A stretch of 64,000 bases of DNA from the NCBI GenBank assembly GCA_907163375.1, contig CAJQUW010000459.1:186001-250000 (forward strand), in the 5' to 3' direction. Of the stretch, positions 45,500 through 57,115 are shown one piece after another. The stretch's first letter is position 1. Each line of letters begins with the position of its first letter. Source of the DNA: Prostheceraeus crozeri. Taxonomy: Eukaryota > Platyhelminthes > Polycladida > Euryleptidae. The notes beneath the pieces were generated by a model. That model worked only from the letters and a program-made list of their open reading frames with translations, searched no databases and was not told the origin of the DNA. Made by a program: the position numbers and the translations under genes.

Positions 45500-45760
45500 C
45501 GGCAGCGTCGGTCCGGTCTGATGGCGGCTGATGGCGTCTGATAGCGGCTCCACATGTTCCGATCTTTAACATCGATGCGCCCAATGTTTGAAGACACTAA
45601 GTCGGCTCCCACGTTCTCGCATCACCTCTTCTTCGGTAGTTCCCTTGTCTTGCGTCCTACCTCTAGAGTCATCACTTTCTTTGGCCAGAAGTCCTCCTGC
45701 ATTCTTTGCACATGACCATACCTGTGGAGTCTTCCCCATCAAATGGTCGTCCTTAACTTT
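45500..45760 (-). pseudogene. Non-LTR retrotransposon, 3' coding fragment
   Basis: On the minus strand WGRLHRYGHVQRMQEDFWPK matches the C-terminal 'R-x-x-R-W-x-G-H-V-x-R-M' signature common in LINE reverse transcriptases. Stops flank it. Only the last part of the protein remains. Confidence 0.6.
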
Positions 45761-46743
45761 TCAGAAGATTTGCATAATAGTGTCTCTGATTACATAAGAG
45801 TATACTATGAGTTGCGGCCTCATGTTAAATGGATGGAGACGAGCGATTCAGAGACTAAAAGTTTCAGTAAATTCTGCAATTTCCGTAAATCTGCCAAAAA
45901 AGATTGGCGAGTATAGTAATTGTCCAAAAAAGCAATAAATATAAAGTGGGTAGGGGTTGGGGTCTCAAGATTTTCAGAATTTTTCCAAATGGTTTGGAAA
46001 TAGATACTTGCTAATTTCTTACAAGTAATTGCTACTTTTAGTTTTCCAAACACTCTAAGAGCTTTTGACCGAATAAATTTTCCATGTTCTCATTGCATTA
46101 AACACATTACGTCTTATTATTAACTATCTGATATAAAATGTGGCAAAAAATGAGTTATTAACTGTGTTCAGGCATAAAATGAAATTCTATCATGTCATAC
46201 TATCTTTAAAGTTCACGAAATATTTTGAAAAAGATAATCAGTTTTTACCATCATAAATGGAAACAGTCTGTATTTTTCTTCGAACAAAAAAAGTAGCCAC
46301 TGAAACATTTTGATCATATCAACAGTTGGCCTAACTGGAGACCATTGACCATGACAAAGTTAGTAATTATAGTGATGCAGAAGCAGTGAGACTGAACATC
46401 TCGAGGCATCGCAAGTGGTCAAGAGCTCCAAGAACACCCAAAATCACCAAGAACTCCAGTATAAATCATGAAGCCCAAGTGCAGTACATTGGACAAGTGC
46501 AATATCAGTCTTTTTATAGTTTCCGTAAATCCTCCTGGGGTGAACTGCAGTCTCTGGTAGGATCTATGAAAGCAAAATCATAAAAAAATCATTTCACGTT
46601 TCACACACCCTGGATGCTTTTGAGGTACAATCAGATTATTTCCCGAAACCGGACCCTGTGAATTTTCTTTGGTTCTGGGGCTCCGGATCCGTATCCCTGG
46701 TACTCACTTATTTACACTTATGCACAGTTATACTTAATTACAG

Positions 46744-47097
46744 TACTTGCAAGCGATCAATGTGGCATTGTCCAACGGATAGAAGCTGTCCGTCAACATG
46801 CAGCATCGTCGGCAGCCAAGTCACAACATTTGATGGAGCTGTGATGTCTTACAACGGGAGGCTTTGTCAATATTATGCTGTGATGCCAGTTAGAGGAGCA
46901 GTAAATTCTCGTGCTAATGTTTCCATTGTCGTCGGAACGGTTGGGTCTGCTGATGTAATGTATGAGGATCCGCAGTATCTGGAATTGCCAAAGGTTATAA
47001 CAGCCACCTACGAAGGCTCGGAAATAAAGATGGTCGGCGCAAAATTCGGTGAACATGCGAGAATATTTATTGATGGAGACGAGGTCTCCGAGAATAG
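46744..47097 (+). CDS. SCO-spondin-like gene, exon 10 (VWC end, VWD domain 2 start)
   Basis: Acceptor CTTAATTACAG, donor GTGAGT, phase 2 to 2. It encodes CTCKRSMWHCPTDRSCPSTC, then CSIVGSQVTTFDGAVMSYNG and a beta-rich region, the start of a second VWD domain. The frame crosses the junction with exon 9 without loss (NGCKL then CTCKR). Confidence 0.92.
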
Positions 47098-47474
47098 GTG
47101 AGTGTTCTAGCCAATATGCATGTAGGTATATGTTTAAACACTTTAATAACACTGTTAATAACTGATGTACTTTAAAGTTGTGCCACCGAATCTACGAGAA
47201 TTACAATTTTTTGAGAAATGAATTCACAATACACTTCATTGCATTTGAATTGTTTTGAAAATGGCATGACATGGTTGTGGAGTTAATTTTAAGGCTCAGC
47301 AAGAAGATTATTTACAGAATTTTCTCCCCATCAAAAAGCTATGAATGAGGCGAGGGCTACTGAATGAAAAAAAATTGGAAAGTGAGATTAATTTGGACGA
47401 GCTAAAGGAAAATATCGGGTCATATATTATTTGCCTTCTAGATTTGGATAAACCTATGAGCACGTCTGTTGACA

Positions 47475-47800
47475 GTATCAGGATTACTGCAACTCGCTAG
47501 CGAGTTTTTCCCCCAGAAGATTCTTGACAGGCTTCAATGTAACCGAGAAAGTTAAAATTAGTTTGTTGGGCACCGGTCGATTAATGACAGCAACACTCTG
47601 TCAATGGACGGACCACAGAATTAAACAGGTCGTTTCTTCTTCTGTTTCTGTGGGACGGACAGTGCACTTGTAAAGATGGTTGGAAGAGAACTGATTGCAC
47701 GAAGAAGAATCTAACAATGCATTGAGCTACCTACATGCTGATGAACTGCAATATTTTCATGACAAGTCGTTGGTAATGACTAATCCAAGTATACAGATAG
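47475..47800 (+). repeat. Inverted repeat, left copy, with EGF-like coding remnant
   Basis: Matches the reverse complement of 48,820-49,075. Near 47,655-47,715 it reads GQCTCKDGWKRTDCTKKNL, the C-terminal half of an EGF-like domain, then a stop. An extra 40-base pyrimidine-rich piece is present in this copy only. Confidence 0.7.
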
Positions 47801-48519
47801 AACTTTGCTCTCTGACTATGTAGTCAGACATTTTAATACTAAGTTGGCCATCGATCTCCTTTAAGTCGTGATTGTAGAATGCTCTGAGCTTTTAAGCGCT
47901 TTAGACAAAGAGAATATGCTCCTATGCCAGCAGAGACAGCTATCGAAAGAAAGCGTGGTTTTCAAATATTTTGTTTTCTACAGTCTGGTGTCTGCCCTGA
48001 CGTGAACCGGTAAAAAGTCTCAGAAAAAATTCTTGGTAGCGTAATTTTTTTGAATGAAATTGGGTTGTGTTAAGTTCAATTATGTATAATGAGATGAGAA
48101 ACTTTACGCGGCTAACTTGTGGAAAACCCGATGCGTTTTTAAAAGTGCCTAATCACCGATGTAGTCGGTTTCTCTGAGATTAAGGATGGATTTCGGAAAA
48201 ACCTGCGGGAACTTGGCTTTTTTTATAAATGAATTTTGTTTGCCTCAATGTCAGGTTCTTGTTCCATTTAGACCATGTTTGGCATTTTGAAATTTGTGGC
48301 ATTTATGCGATTTTTTTAATTAAAGTCCATTCGTATCAAAACCCACATTTATGATATGGCATGCTATATGATACGAAGTTGTCGATATTGAACAACATTC
48401 TTCAATCCCAATAAATGACTATCTAAGAGCAACCATCATCAACGAATGAGGCGCCAAATGGCTTGTTTCTTTAAATCCTTCACAAAACTCAAAAGTATTC
48501 TTCACGCACGATATAAAGG

Positions 48520-48722
48520 GTATGATGATGATGGTTTAACGTCACTATTCCCCTGTACTGGGGCTTGGACGGTGCTGACATAATCAGACTTTAATCTGAA
48601 GCGTTGCGATCTTTTAGTCCGGATCCCTTTCCTGACAACTTCAAATAACACTTTCGGGGGTCGACCCCTGGACAGAAAGATCGCTAGGACCGTTGCTAGG
48701 ACCACTTGGATGGACGGCCAAC
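48520..48722 (-). repeat. SINE-like repeat, copy 1
   Basis: On the minus strand it shares AAAGATCGCAACGCTTCAGA and GTCAGCACCGTCCAAGCCCC blocks with 53,890-54,080. The head of the other copy has tRNA-like promoter boxes. Confidence 0.6.
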
Positions 48723-48819
48723 TCAGAATTAAGGTGTCAAACTATACAATCAGAGAGTCAGAGGTGTACAGTATTGTGCAGCAAAATTACCCACTTCTGT
48801 TAATTTTGGAGGAGTGCTT

Positions 48820-49075
48820 GATTCACACTTGGATTAGTACCAACGAGTTGTCATGGAAACATTACAGCTCATCAGCATGTAGGTAGCTCAACGCATTGGT
48901 AGATTCTTCTTCGTGCAATCAGTTCCATTCCAACCACCTATGCAAGTGCACTGTCCATCCATTGATCGAGTGTTTCTGTCATTAATCGACCGGTGCCCAG
49001 CAAGCTCATTTTAAACCTTCTGATTAGGTTGAAATCATATGAAGAATCTTCTCGCTAACGAGTTGCAACCGATAT
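48820..49075 (-). repeat. Inverted repeat, right copy, with EGF-like coding remnant
   Basis: On the minus strand it reads GQCTCIGGWNGTDCTKKNL then a stop, better preserved than the left copy. Confidence 0.7.
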
Positions 49076-49629
49076 TCACAAGAATGGATGTAGCTTCACT
49101 TTGTCTCTTCAACAGGTGCTATTTCAGCAGAAGTCTAGCTCTGCACGCAGTAAATGAAAGGTTGCCCTTGCATAAGATCCTCGTCAGAAGCACAACTTGA
49201 GCCAATGCACTCAAGTGCTATCATGTGAGCTTATAACGTAAACGTACTGTGAGTCACTCGAAAACCTTTTTCGTTCGCACATAGAAGTAGCGAAGTTTTG
49301 AAATAATCTTTCCTAGATTACGCTCCTTTACCAATATAATCCTGAAACTGTCAAGAGGCGCACTCGCACTAACAGCTTTCAAATGGAGATAACTTGATAA
49401 GGAAAAGAATATAATCCGATGATTTCTTTTTGATAATTCAAAGTAACTTAATTCAGTGAGTGACCCTTGCCTAATAACTTCGCTGTGCGAGATGCTAAAA
49501 TTTGGAAGAAAAGTTGAATAAGGAAAAAACAATGCAACACTGTTGTAGTTTTCAAATGATTCACATTGAACTGAATTCTGAGCGTTTTATGTGTGAGCGT
49601 GCATGTTTAATGTAATATCTGTATTTCAG

Positions 49630-49771
49630 ATTACCCTACAAAAAAGGGCATATGTTGGCTCGGAGTGTGACATCACATTTCAGAGCAATAACTATCGCTA
49701 ATGTTATAACTATACACTTCGATGGTTATCGCACCATATATATCAAGGTTGATGAACAGTTGAAAAGTCAG
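49630..49771 (+). CDS. SCO-spondin-like gene, exon 11 (VWD domain 2, middle)
   Basis: Acceptor CTGTATTTCAG, donor GTATGT, phase 2 to 0. It encodes LPYKKGHMLARSVTSHF, then IHFDGYRTIYIKVDEQLKSQ. Confidence 0.88.
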
Positions 49772-49837
49772 GTATGTAAACATAAATATCTTAAGACAAT
49801 CTAGACCATAATTACTTTCATGGATAAATCTTGACAG

Positions 49838-49999
49838 ATTCAAGGTATCTGTGGTCGTTTAGATGGACAAAGAGGTAACGATCTTCGGAAGCGGGATGAT
49901 GAGATGGATTCGACAAAGCCAATTGAAGTAGCTGCATCATACACTACATCGGATTGTGAACCGGTCCCCTTGCCACCTCCTCCAATTGGTGGAGAATCG
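49838..49999 (+). CDS. SCO-spondin-like gene, exon 12 (VWD domain 2, end)
   Basis: Acceptor TCTTGACAG, donor GTAAGT, phase 0 to 0. It encodes GICGRLDGQRGNDL where VWD domains normally have G-x-C-G-N-Y-D-G, so the Asn-Tyr pair is replaced by Arg-Leu. A proline-rich linker (PLPPPPIGG) follows. Confidence 0.88.
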
Positions 50000-50072
50000 G
50001 TAAGTTATGATCTTCTCTAAGATAACGCTTTATGGGAATGATTATTCAGCTTTATCCTGACAATCAACTTTT

Positions 50073-50178
50073 AACTCGGCGTCAATACGAGTTTCTGTAG
50101 GGAGCGGGGCTCAAAGTGAGACTCTCACAGAATATTGTGCACCCTATGGCTGCTGCGAATCTGCGCGTCTGCCGAGTT
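50073..50178. repeat. MITE-like repeat with AACTCGGC ends
   Basis: Starts AACTCGGC and ends GCCGAGTT. About 80 bases of it recur inverted at 50,648-50,735, including the block with CACAGAATATTG and its complement. Confidence 0.65.
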
Positions 50179-50647
50179 CATTCATGGTCTTCTCTGATTA
50201 AGTGAAACTTGTTGGGAGTCATCACCTTTTGTATAGAATCTCTTCAGATGATGAAATCATGTGTTTATGTATCTTGGTCATTGAAACTAAACACATTCAG
50301 CATTAGCTTCATGTTGAATACATTCAAATTCTTCCTATTGTCGACAGACATTATTTTGACTAATTTTAGCCATATTTGATTTTATAATGATATAATATAT
50401 TACCATATTTTATTAATCAGGCCTAATGTAATTTTGTTCTTGCATGTATCACCGATCAAAAGCATGATGAGAACACATGCAAATAATAGGAAGTGACTTG
50501 AAAGAATTCCATTTAAAAAATTATCAATATAGACTTAGCACATTTCACTTGATCAGAGAATCATAGAAACTCTCATTTTACAGAAAGCTTCAATTTTTTT
50601 GCCATTGAATATACATTATGTTGTCCTTGATATTAGGAACCGGGTAT

Positions 50648-50735
50648 AACTCGGCGGACCCCCAGAGTCATAGTAGCCACAGGGTGCAATATTCTGTGAA
50701 AGTCTCATTTCCACTTCGTTTCCTGCTGAGCCTGG
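50648..50735. repeat. MITE-like repeat, inverted partner
   Basis: Begins AACTCGGCGGACC and shares a core with the copy at 50,073-50,178 on the opposite strand. Confidence 0.6.
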
Positions 50736-52887
50736 TGCTGGCTATTCATGCTGTGAAATACTGATGATATGGTCATCAATTGCAGTAAAACCATTTTGAG
50801 ATAAATCTTGAACCTAGAATAAAGACCATCTTGTCAATTTGTCACTGATAATTGCAGAATACATTTAGTGAATCGAGTGATTATAAGTCCAATATGCTAA
50901 TGAAGCTTAAAGGAATTTGTTATACATTTGATATGTTTATCTCAAAAATGCAACGTTGCAAACTGACGAAAAGTTAGTTTCATAATGATGACAATTGAAT
51001 TATGCTTGTGCTGCGAATTTTCTAAGAAATAGACGATAACTGCATGGCAAGCCCATTTACCTAGGCAAAAGCGAATCTGACTAAGCAAGCACTTCTGCAT
51101 GGTCAACGATCATAAAATATGCAGCAAGTTATTTTATCTCAATCTATTAGAACTATGGTGGCAAACTGATGATTTAAAGAAATTTTCAAAATTCAGGATA
51201 TCAGAAGTAGGGGCAATACCGTTTGTGAGATTAAATATTAAGCACAATACAATTAATTTTTATATAACTGTCGGGTCGATAAATTGAATTATTTTGCAGA
51301 TAATTGACTTTTGGTTATTGATTACTGATGTCATGCCTAAATCTCGCAATTTCAGACTGGAGTTAATCAGGTGCGTATTGAGAAAAAGCGCCTTTTAGCA
51401 GCTTTATATGCTGTAGGATCAGTTGTGTAGACCAGTTTGTTTTGTTTACATTCAAATATTTTGCCATCAATTATTTGTGAATAAATGTTCGAAATTGATC
51501 ATGTGTTATATGGCGTTATTTTGTCTTTTGTAACAAGCAGGTCTTCCTGGTCACATATTGATGAACAGTTTTCAAGTGTGAAATGGAATAGTCGAATATG
51601 ACGAACGTATTTCGAGTCATTTGGTCAGTGCTGACCATCACCAGTCAGTAGTTATGATAAAATTGACAGTTGCAAATGTAAATAAATGTTACATTCACAA
51701 TGATTTTGCTAGTAAATCATGGCAAGACGTAAACGCAAACGGCTTATGAAACAAACCTCGAAGTTATTCGAAAGGCATTGCAACGTACAACAAAGTGCCG
51801 AGCGAATAACTTTGGTTTTCCTTTTCATATTAGTTACGTGCAGAAACGGTGCTTTACGTAGAAAAAGACTGTGCATTGTGCATCTATTGATTCCAGTTTC
51901 AAGACGTTTCATTCATCATTCGAATGATGTTAAATACGGAACACGATGTCTTCCACTTGAATGAAAATATTTTTAAAGCTCACAATTTTCTTTACATGTG
52001 TTTACTGTTGGCATTCATCAATCTGCTGTGCTTTGAAAAAACTCCTTGTTCTCTTTATGTCCTCGAAATCAATAGGTCAACGGTTGTCTTGCTTAATTTC
52101 ATGCTTGAAATGTGTTCATCAACCTGTGGAAAAACCTAGAAATGCTTGATTGATTATATCCATCTATCAACTTAAAAATCATTAATACACATTAAAAAAT
52201 TGAAACTTGAAAGAGATGATCTCAAATCAGCTAACTCAATAATTTCAATTTTGAAAATGATTTCAATATTTTCAAACTCACAGATAATAAATGGAATATC
52301 ACCTTCAATGAGAGTCAATGAAAATCTTAGAAGATGGTGTAAGCATGAGATCAATTTAATCCCAATTGATGCCACATACACGTATGTTCTGCCCTGACAG
52401 CTACAGATTTTTAGAGCTAAGGTGATCGTTATGTTGTATTTAGCATTGTAATCTAAATGATATGACAGCAATATGAATAAGCAGTATAATGAGTAGATGT
52501 TTATTGAATTTCTGTTTATTTCATGCAAAGAAACATGTATATAATCATATACTTCCATTAACATACATGTCTGGAACGAGCGAACGAGAAAACATACGAG
52601 ACAAATGGTCAAAGAATTCGTCAAGCCCACTTCTCGACATCCACATGTTTTGTGTGACAAGTTTTGGTCGTTCAAATAGCGACAGTGATACGTTTTTCTT
52701 GAAATATGATAAATTATTCCAGTATTCCAGACACTATTTGTTTGAATACTCTGAGTGCTTTGTGTTGAGAAGTCTGCCCAAGATTGGAAATTTTGAATTG
52801 TTTACACAACAAGTAATTATTTCACGAGACTAATCATAAAATAATTCATGTAATGAAATCGCCAAATATACTTGCAGTTGGGACCAT

Positions 52888-53126
52888 ATTCTTATAGGTA
52901 AATGTTTACGGAAAATACTCCAACTGTTATTAACTTTCTCTTTATTGATGCACACGTTTCGGTGGCTGCTGCGCACCTTGATCACTGCCGATTACAGAAT
53001 GGAATGGCATTCCATTCTGTAATCGGCAGTGATCGAGGTGCGCAGCAGCCACCGAAACGTGTGCATCAATAAAGAGAAAGTTAATAACAGTTGGAGTATT
53101 TTCCGTACACATTTACCTATAAGAAT
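52888..53126. repeat. Near-perfect 239-bp palindrome of Penelope-type end sequence
   Basis: Arms of 119 bp meet at a single unpaired base near 53,007, with only about two mismatches. Each arm carries GATCGAGGTGCGCAGCAGCC, ACCGAAACG and ATCAATAAAGAGAAAG, the stem-GAAA motif style seen at Penelope ends. Confidence 0.9.
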
Positions 53127-53359
53127 TCATGTAATGATTATCCATCCTTACACTCTTTCTTAATGGTTCGTAGCAATGAAGCATTAAAATAATCTATCAT
53201 GTGCTCCGAAGTGGTTAGAAGGCGCAATTATCGTTTGAATTTCATGAGAGAATGACTAGTATGTTGATGTATCTTGTAAATAATTACTCATGTCGACCTA
53301 GTCGCTGTAAAGTAGGGCTAGTGTCAAAAATGCTGAGTTAAGAGGATTTTGTGGCACTC

Positions 53360-53511
53360 CACCTTTTACGGGAAGGGCGTGTCATGCATTTTGGATAACT
53401 ATCAGATATAGACTTCCGAGCGGAAGTTAAAACTAGACTTCCGATTACACTTTCGGGACTCGACTTCTGAACCGAAAGATCGCTAGACCAAACACTTGTC
53501 GCTGCCATGGA
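53360..53511 (-). repeat. SINE-like repeat, truncated copy
   Basis: Shares ACCGAAAGATCGCTAG and the ACACTTTCGGGACTCGAC block with the other two copies. Confidence 0.5.
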
Positions 53512-53889
53512 CGTAAATGCACGTCAATGTGTCTACTCAAATTTGCCGAATTAATTTTAGACTGCTGTACAGTAAACGTGCATCAATATCAATTCAAACT
53601 ATTACCGCTGCAATAGCTGACGCAGCTTTATATTTCTACTGTAATGACGTAGAACTGCGTCAAAGCTAACTTGAGTTGCACATACATTTTCCGTTTAATA
53701 TTTTATTATTTGACTGAAGTGTTGTCCTTTAAATTAACACAGTTGATTCTTCGCTTTCGCCAGCTTTCGTGTGGCACCAGATGAAGGAATATTTTTTCTG
53801 AATTACCGATGAACAGAGCTGGAGACTGTATGCATGGTAGTCGTGTAGTGTTTTGATTTTATACTGTACATGAGTTCACATAGACCTAA

Positions 53890-54080
53890 TGAATGATGAA
53901 TGGTATTACGTCACTACTGACTCACAGTGGGGGTTTGCACGGTGCTGACACAGTCAGACTTTATTCTGAAGCGTTGCGATCTTTTATTCCGGATGCCCTT
54001 CCTGACGACTTCCACTGACACTTTCGACCGCTGGACCGAAGGATTGTTAGGCCAAGCACTTGACCACTGTGCCATGGAGA
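53890..54080 (-). repeat. SINE-like repeat, best copy
   Basis: The minus-strand head GCACAGTGGTCAAGTGCTTG fits a tRNA A box (TGGTCAAGTG), and GGTCGAAAG about 35 bases later resembles a B box. The body is shared with 48,520-48,722. Confidence 0.6.
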
Positions 54081-55130
54081 CCTTACTATGATGAAATTAG
54101 TAACATTAACGATATATGTCCGACACTGAGGACTGAAGCAATAACAGCTTCGTTGGTTGCGTGGATCAGTCCAATGCAGTTTTCCATCTCTACGACTTCA
54201 CGCGAAGACAATGAACTGGATTTGTCTTATTTTTATATTAGCTAATAAATTGATCCGATGTTTGCGACGATACATGTGGCGAATTGGATTTTGGCACAGA
54301 TGGTCGACATTTGAAGATTGAGTATTATTTAAATGCAGTAGAAAATTATACCAAATATGCTATTCGATTGATTGATGATTGAATCTTCACCGAAAATAGG
54401 ACCAATGAGACCAAATCCTCGTCCATATCTAGAAGCGAAAACTTTTGAGCAGCTGATGAATTCAGAGATATCGCAAAATGCGGTGTAACTTGAATCTTAA
54501 CTTTTAGATTTTTTTTACATAAACTGCGTAGCTTGAAACAAAAATTCCAATAAGACAAATCATGCAGCTATTATAAATTATTAGTATTTTCTAGATATAT
54601 TTTCTTTAGCTAGATATTATTAGTATTTTCATTTATGATTGCCAAAAAAGGGTGAATTTCGATAATGATAAACATGTTATTCACTATCGAAAAAATTATC
54701 AAAACACAACAACATAATGAGTTTGAAATCAGTATCAAGAGTTGATGGAATTCAAATCGTACCGAGAAGCGATGAATGTTGAAGTAGATTTACGTTCACC
54801 GCTCAAAAGGGGAAAATTGGCAGCGATAAGGCTTAGGAAAGCAATTTAGAAGCCTTGAGCTTTCCGAACACTGGAGCCAGTCACTTACCATTTACTTGGT
54901 CGAAAGACAAGAAAGGTCATTATCAAATCCAAAAAGCAGTTCACTTAGCATAAAGCACACCAAGAAATAAAAATGTTGATGGATGGAAATCGTTAGCATG
55001 AAATAATTAAAAATCACGCTACTAGGAATAGCTGAAATAAGTAACTGTAAGCAAAAGTGAAGTGGAGGCTAAATGGAATGAAGTCAATAGTACTGCTGCA
55101 GCTACTATGATCACTGGTTATTAAAATTCA

Positions 55131-55213
55131 ATTGCAAGTACTTTTGGATAAGCAGTCAATTGATTTTAATGGAAGCAATCAATCAATGGCAAGTATTTGA
55201 TGACAGCAAACAA
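55131..55213 (+). repeat. CAATTGCAATTATTGATGG-type simple array, left part
   Basis: Loose repeats built on CAATTGCAAGTA and CAATCAATGGCAAG. Similar units resume on the other side of the LINE insertion (56,440-56,505 and 56,995-57,115). Confidence 0.55.
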
Positions 55214-56430
55214 TTGCTGTTGTTGTTGTTGCGCCCGTCAGCTATGTATTGTCGTTGGCCGGGATCCGGCCAATCCGCAGCATGAAGTCTAGCATCTGCG
55301 CAGGTTTGATCTTCTCTTTGTCCTTCTCCTCCAAAATCGACTTGCCGATCGCTCTTCTCGAGGTCTTCGTATTGCCAGGCAGTTCATAAGGATTTGGTCT
55401 CGCGTTTCCTCTAGGTTGCATTCTTGGCAGGTGCCGTCTTCCTCTTGTCCAATCCGTTCTCGATATTCGCGAAAGATGGTAGAATGTCCAGTTCTTATTC
55501 TTGCTAGAGTTGTTCTTTCTTCTCTCGTGAGTTCCACTTCATCCTTATCGCCTATCTTCCACTCGTTGTTGTTTTTGTTGCAGTACTTGATGTTCGCTTT
55601 CAATTTCCTTTCATCGGCAGACTTTGCTGTTCGGTAGTCTATGGCAGTGGCATTTTGATCCAAATCTGCAGCCTCGTTTGCTAATGTGTCAGCTTCTTCA
55701 TTGCCATCGATGTTCATGTGGCTTGGTATCCATTGGATGTGTACTTCTGCTCCGCTTTCATCAATTTCATCTAGCATTTTCTAACTGTTGTCCAATGGTC
55801 TGATGTCTTGATCTGCAGGGCAAGTTTTCATCCTCGTGATTATGGATTTGCTGTCTGTGAAAATCACAACTTTCTTTACATATGTGCACTTGCTAACGGA
55901 TTCCCGGGGGGCTCTCTAGGCAGTTGCTTCTGCTCTGAAGCTGCTACAGTACTTTCTAGCCGCTTTTTTGATACTATGACTTTCTCCCGGTTTCTTGATG
56001 CTACATCCCGCTCTTCCATTCTCTTGCCCTTCCTTCACTGACCCGTCAGTATAACAGATCACATCCACTTCTACGCTTAGTTCTTCTATAATATTTATTG
56101 CAGATCTTATTAGTTTTTCTTTTTGCTGCTTTGCATATTTCTTGCTAGACCCGTCTGGGAAATCTTCTTGTAGGTTACATTCGGTATTTCCTTCCAGGGT
56201 GGAATGCTTGTTCGTCTTATGAGTAGTTCCGTCGCAAGGTCCCTTGTTCCTGCTTCTTGGTTTTTGCTTCTTTCGACAGGTCGGTTATTCAGATTTCTAT
56301 AATCTCTTCTATACTTTACTCTAGCATTTGCTGCAAAGATTTTGCCTCTTACTTTTCCTCTAGGTCTGCTTCTGTCAGCAAAGCCACTATTTGCGTTGAC
56401 CTGAGACACCCAGTGATTAGCCTTGCCCCT
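55213..56430 (-). pseudogene. Non-LTR retrotransposon 3' part: reverse transcriptase end, RNase H and (CAA)n tail
   Basis: On the minus strand from the right there is a reverse-transcriptase thumb remnant (GARLITGCLRSTQIVALL). It is followed by an RNase H domain (FTDSKSI, then VHIQWIPSHMNIDGNEEADT and LANEAADL) and a C-x2-C...C zinc-like tail (TCQECNLEETRDQILMNC). The 3' end reads GACGGGCGCAACAACAACAA-like, the short CAA tail typical of I/Jockey-related LINEs. Several stops and frameshifts occur upstream of 55,780, while the last 162 codons are open. The 5' end is truncated. Confidence 0.8.
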
Positions 56431-56439
56431 GTATTCCGT

Positions 56440-57115
56440 TGCAGCAATTCATTGCAATTAATAGGGTCATCAAACAATAAATTGCAATTATTTATCACAT
56501 CCGTTTGAATAGACTTATTCTTGATATTGAATTTTTCGCTCTCTCTGACTACATGGGCCTGGATATTTCAGAAGTCATATAATAGCTATTATCAATTTGG
56601 ATAATGATTTCAGAAGACCCATTACATGATATTTTTGTTTATATTCTTCATTGGATGTGATTATTGATAAATTTCATTACACACTTAAATTCATGCATCA
56701 CAATTGTAGTGATAATCATTTATTGAAATATGTGAATGAATGACCACACGTGCCTATAACATGGCATAAAATAGAGTTTCAAAAGTTATTACAAAAATAG
56801 CGTAATATAGAGATGCTATACAGCTGATAGTTCGTGACTTGAATCCTGAAAGCGGTCAGTTTTTGTGAATAAAACATGTTTAGTAAGCTTTGTGTCTAAA
56901 TAAATCAGTGGGTGGGATGTTTTCGCTACGACATGAGTGGTGACGGCATTGCAAGCAAATCAGGCAATTAGACTACTTTTCCCATCACAACACAAATCAA
57001 CTAATGAATTGCAATTATTGACTGACACCAATTAATCAATTGCAATTATTCGATGGCACCAATCAATTAATTGTAGTTTTTGATAGCAACAATAAATGCA
57101 ATCAATTATTGATAG
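56440..57115 (+). repeat. CAATTGCAATTATTGATGG-type simple array, right part
   Basis: Scattered units such as AATCAATTGCAATTATTCGA and CAATCAATTAATTG lie at 56,440-56,505 and 56,995-57,115, with unrelated DNA between. Confidence 0.5.

Larger units (their letters stand above)
41280..46743 (+). other. Intron 9 (5.5 kb)
   Basis: Carries a tRNA-derived SINE-like repeat, an IS630-type transposon with long inverted repeats and a LINE 3' fragment, listed separately. The stretches 41,800-42,600 and 44,300-45,450 show nothing recognisable. Confidence 0.75.
47098..49629 (+). other. Intron 10 (2.5 kb)
   Basis: Carries a pair of inverted copies with an EGF-like remnant and a SINE-like repeat, listed separately. 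Confidence 0.75.
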
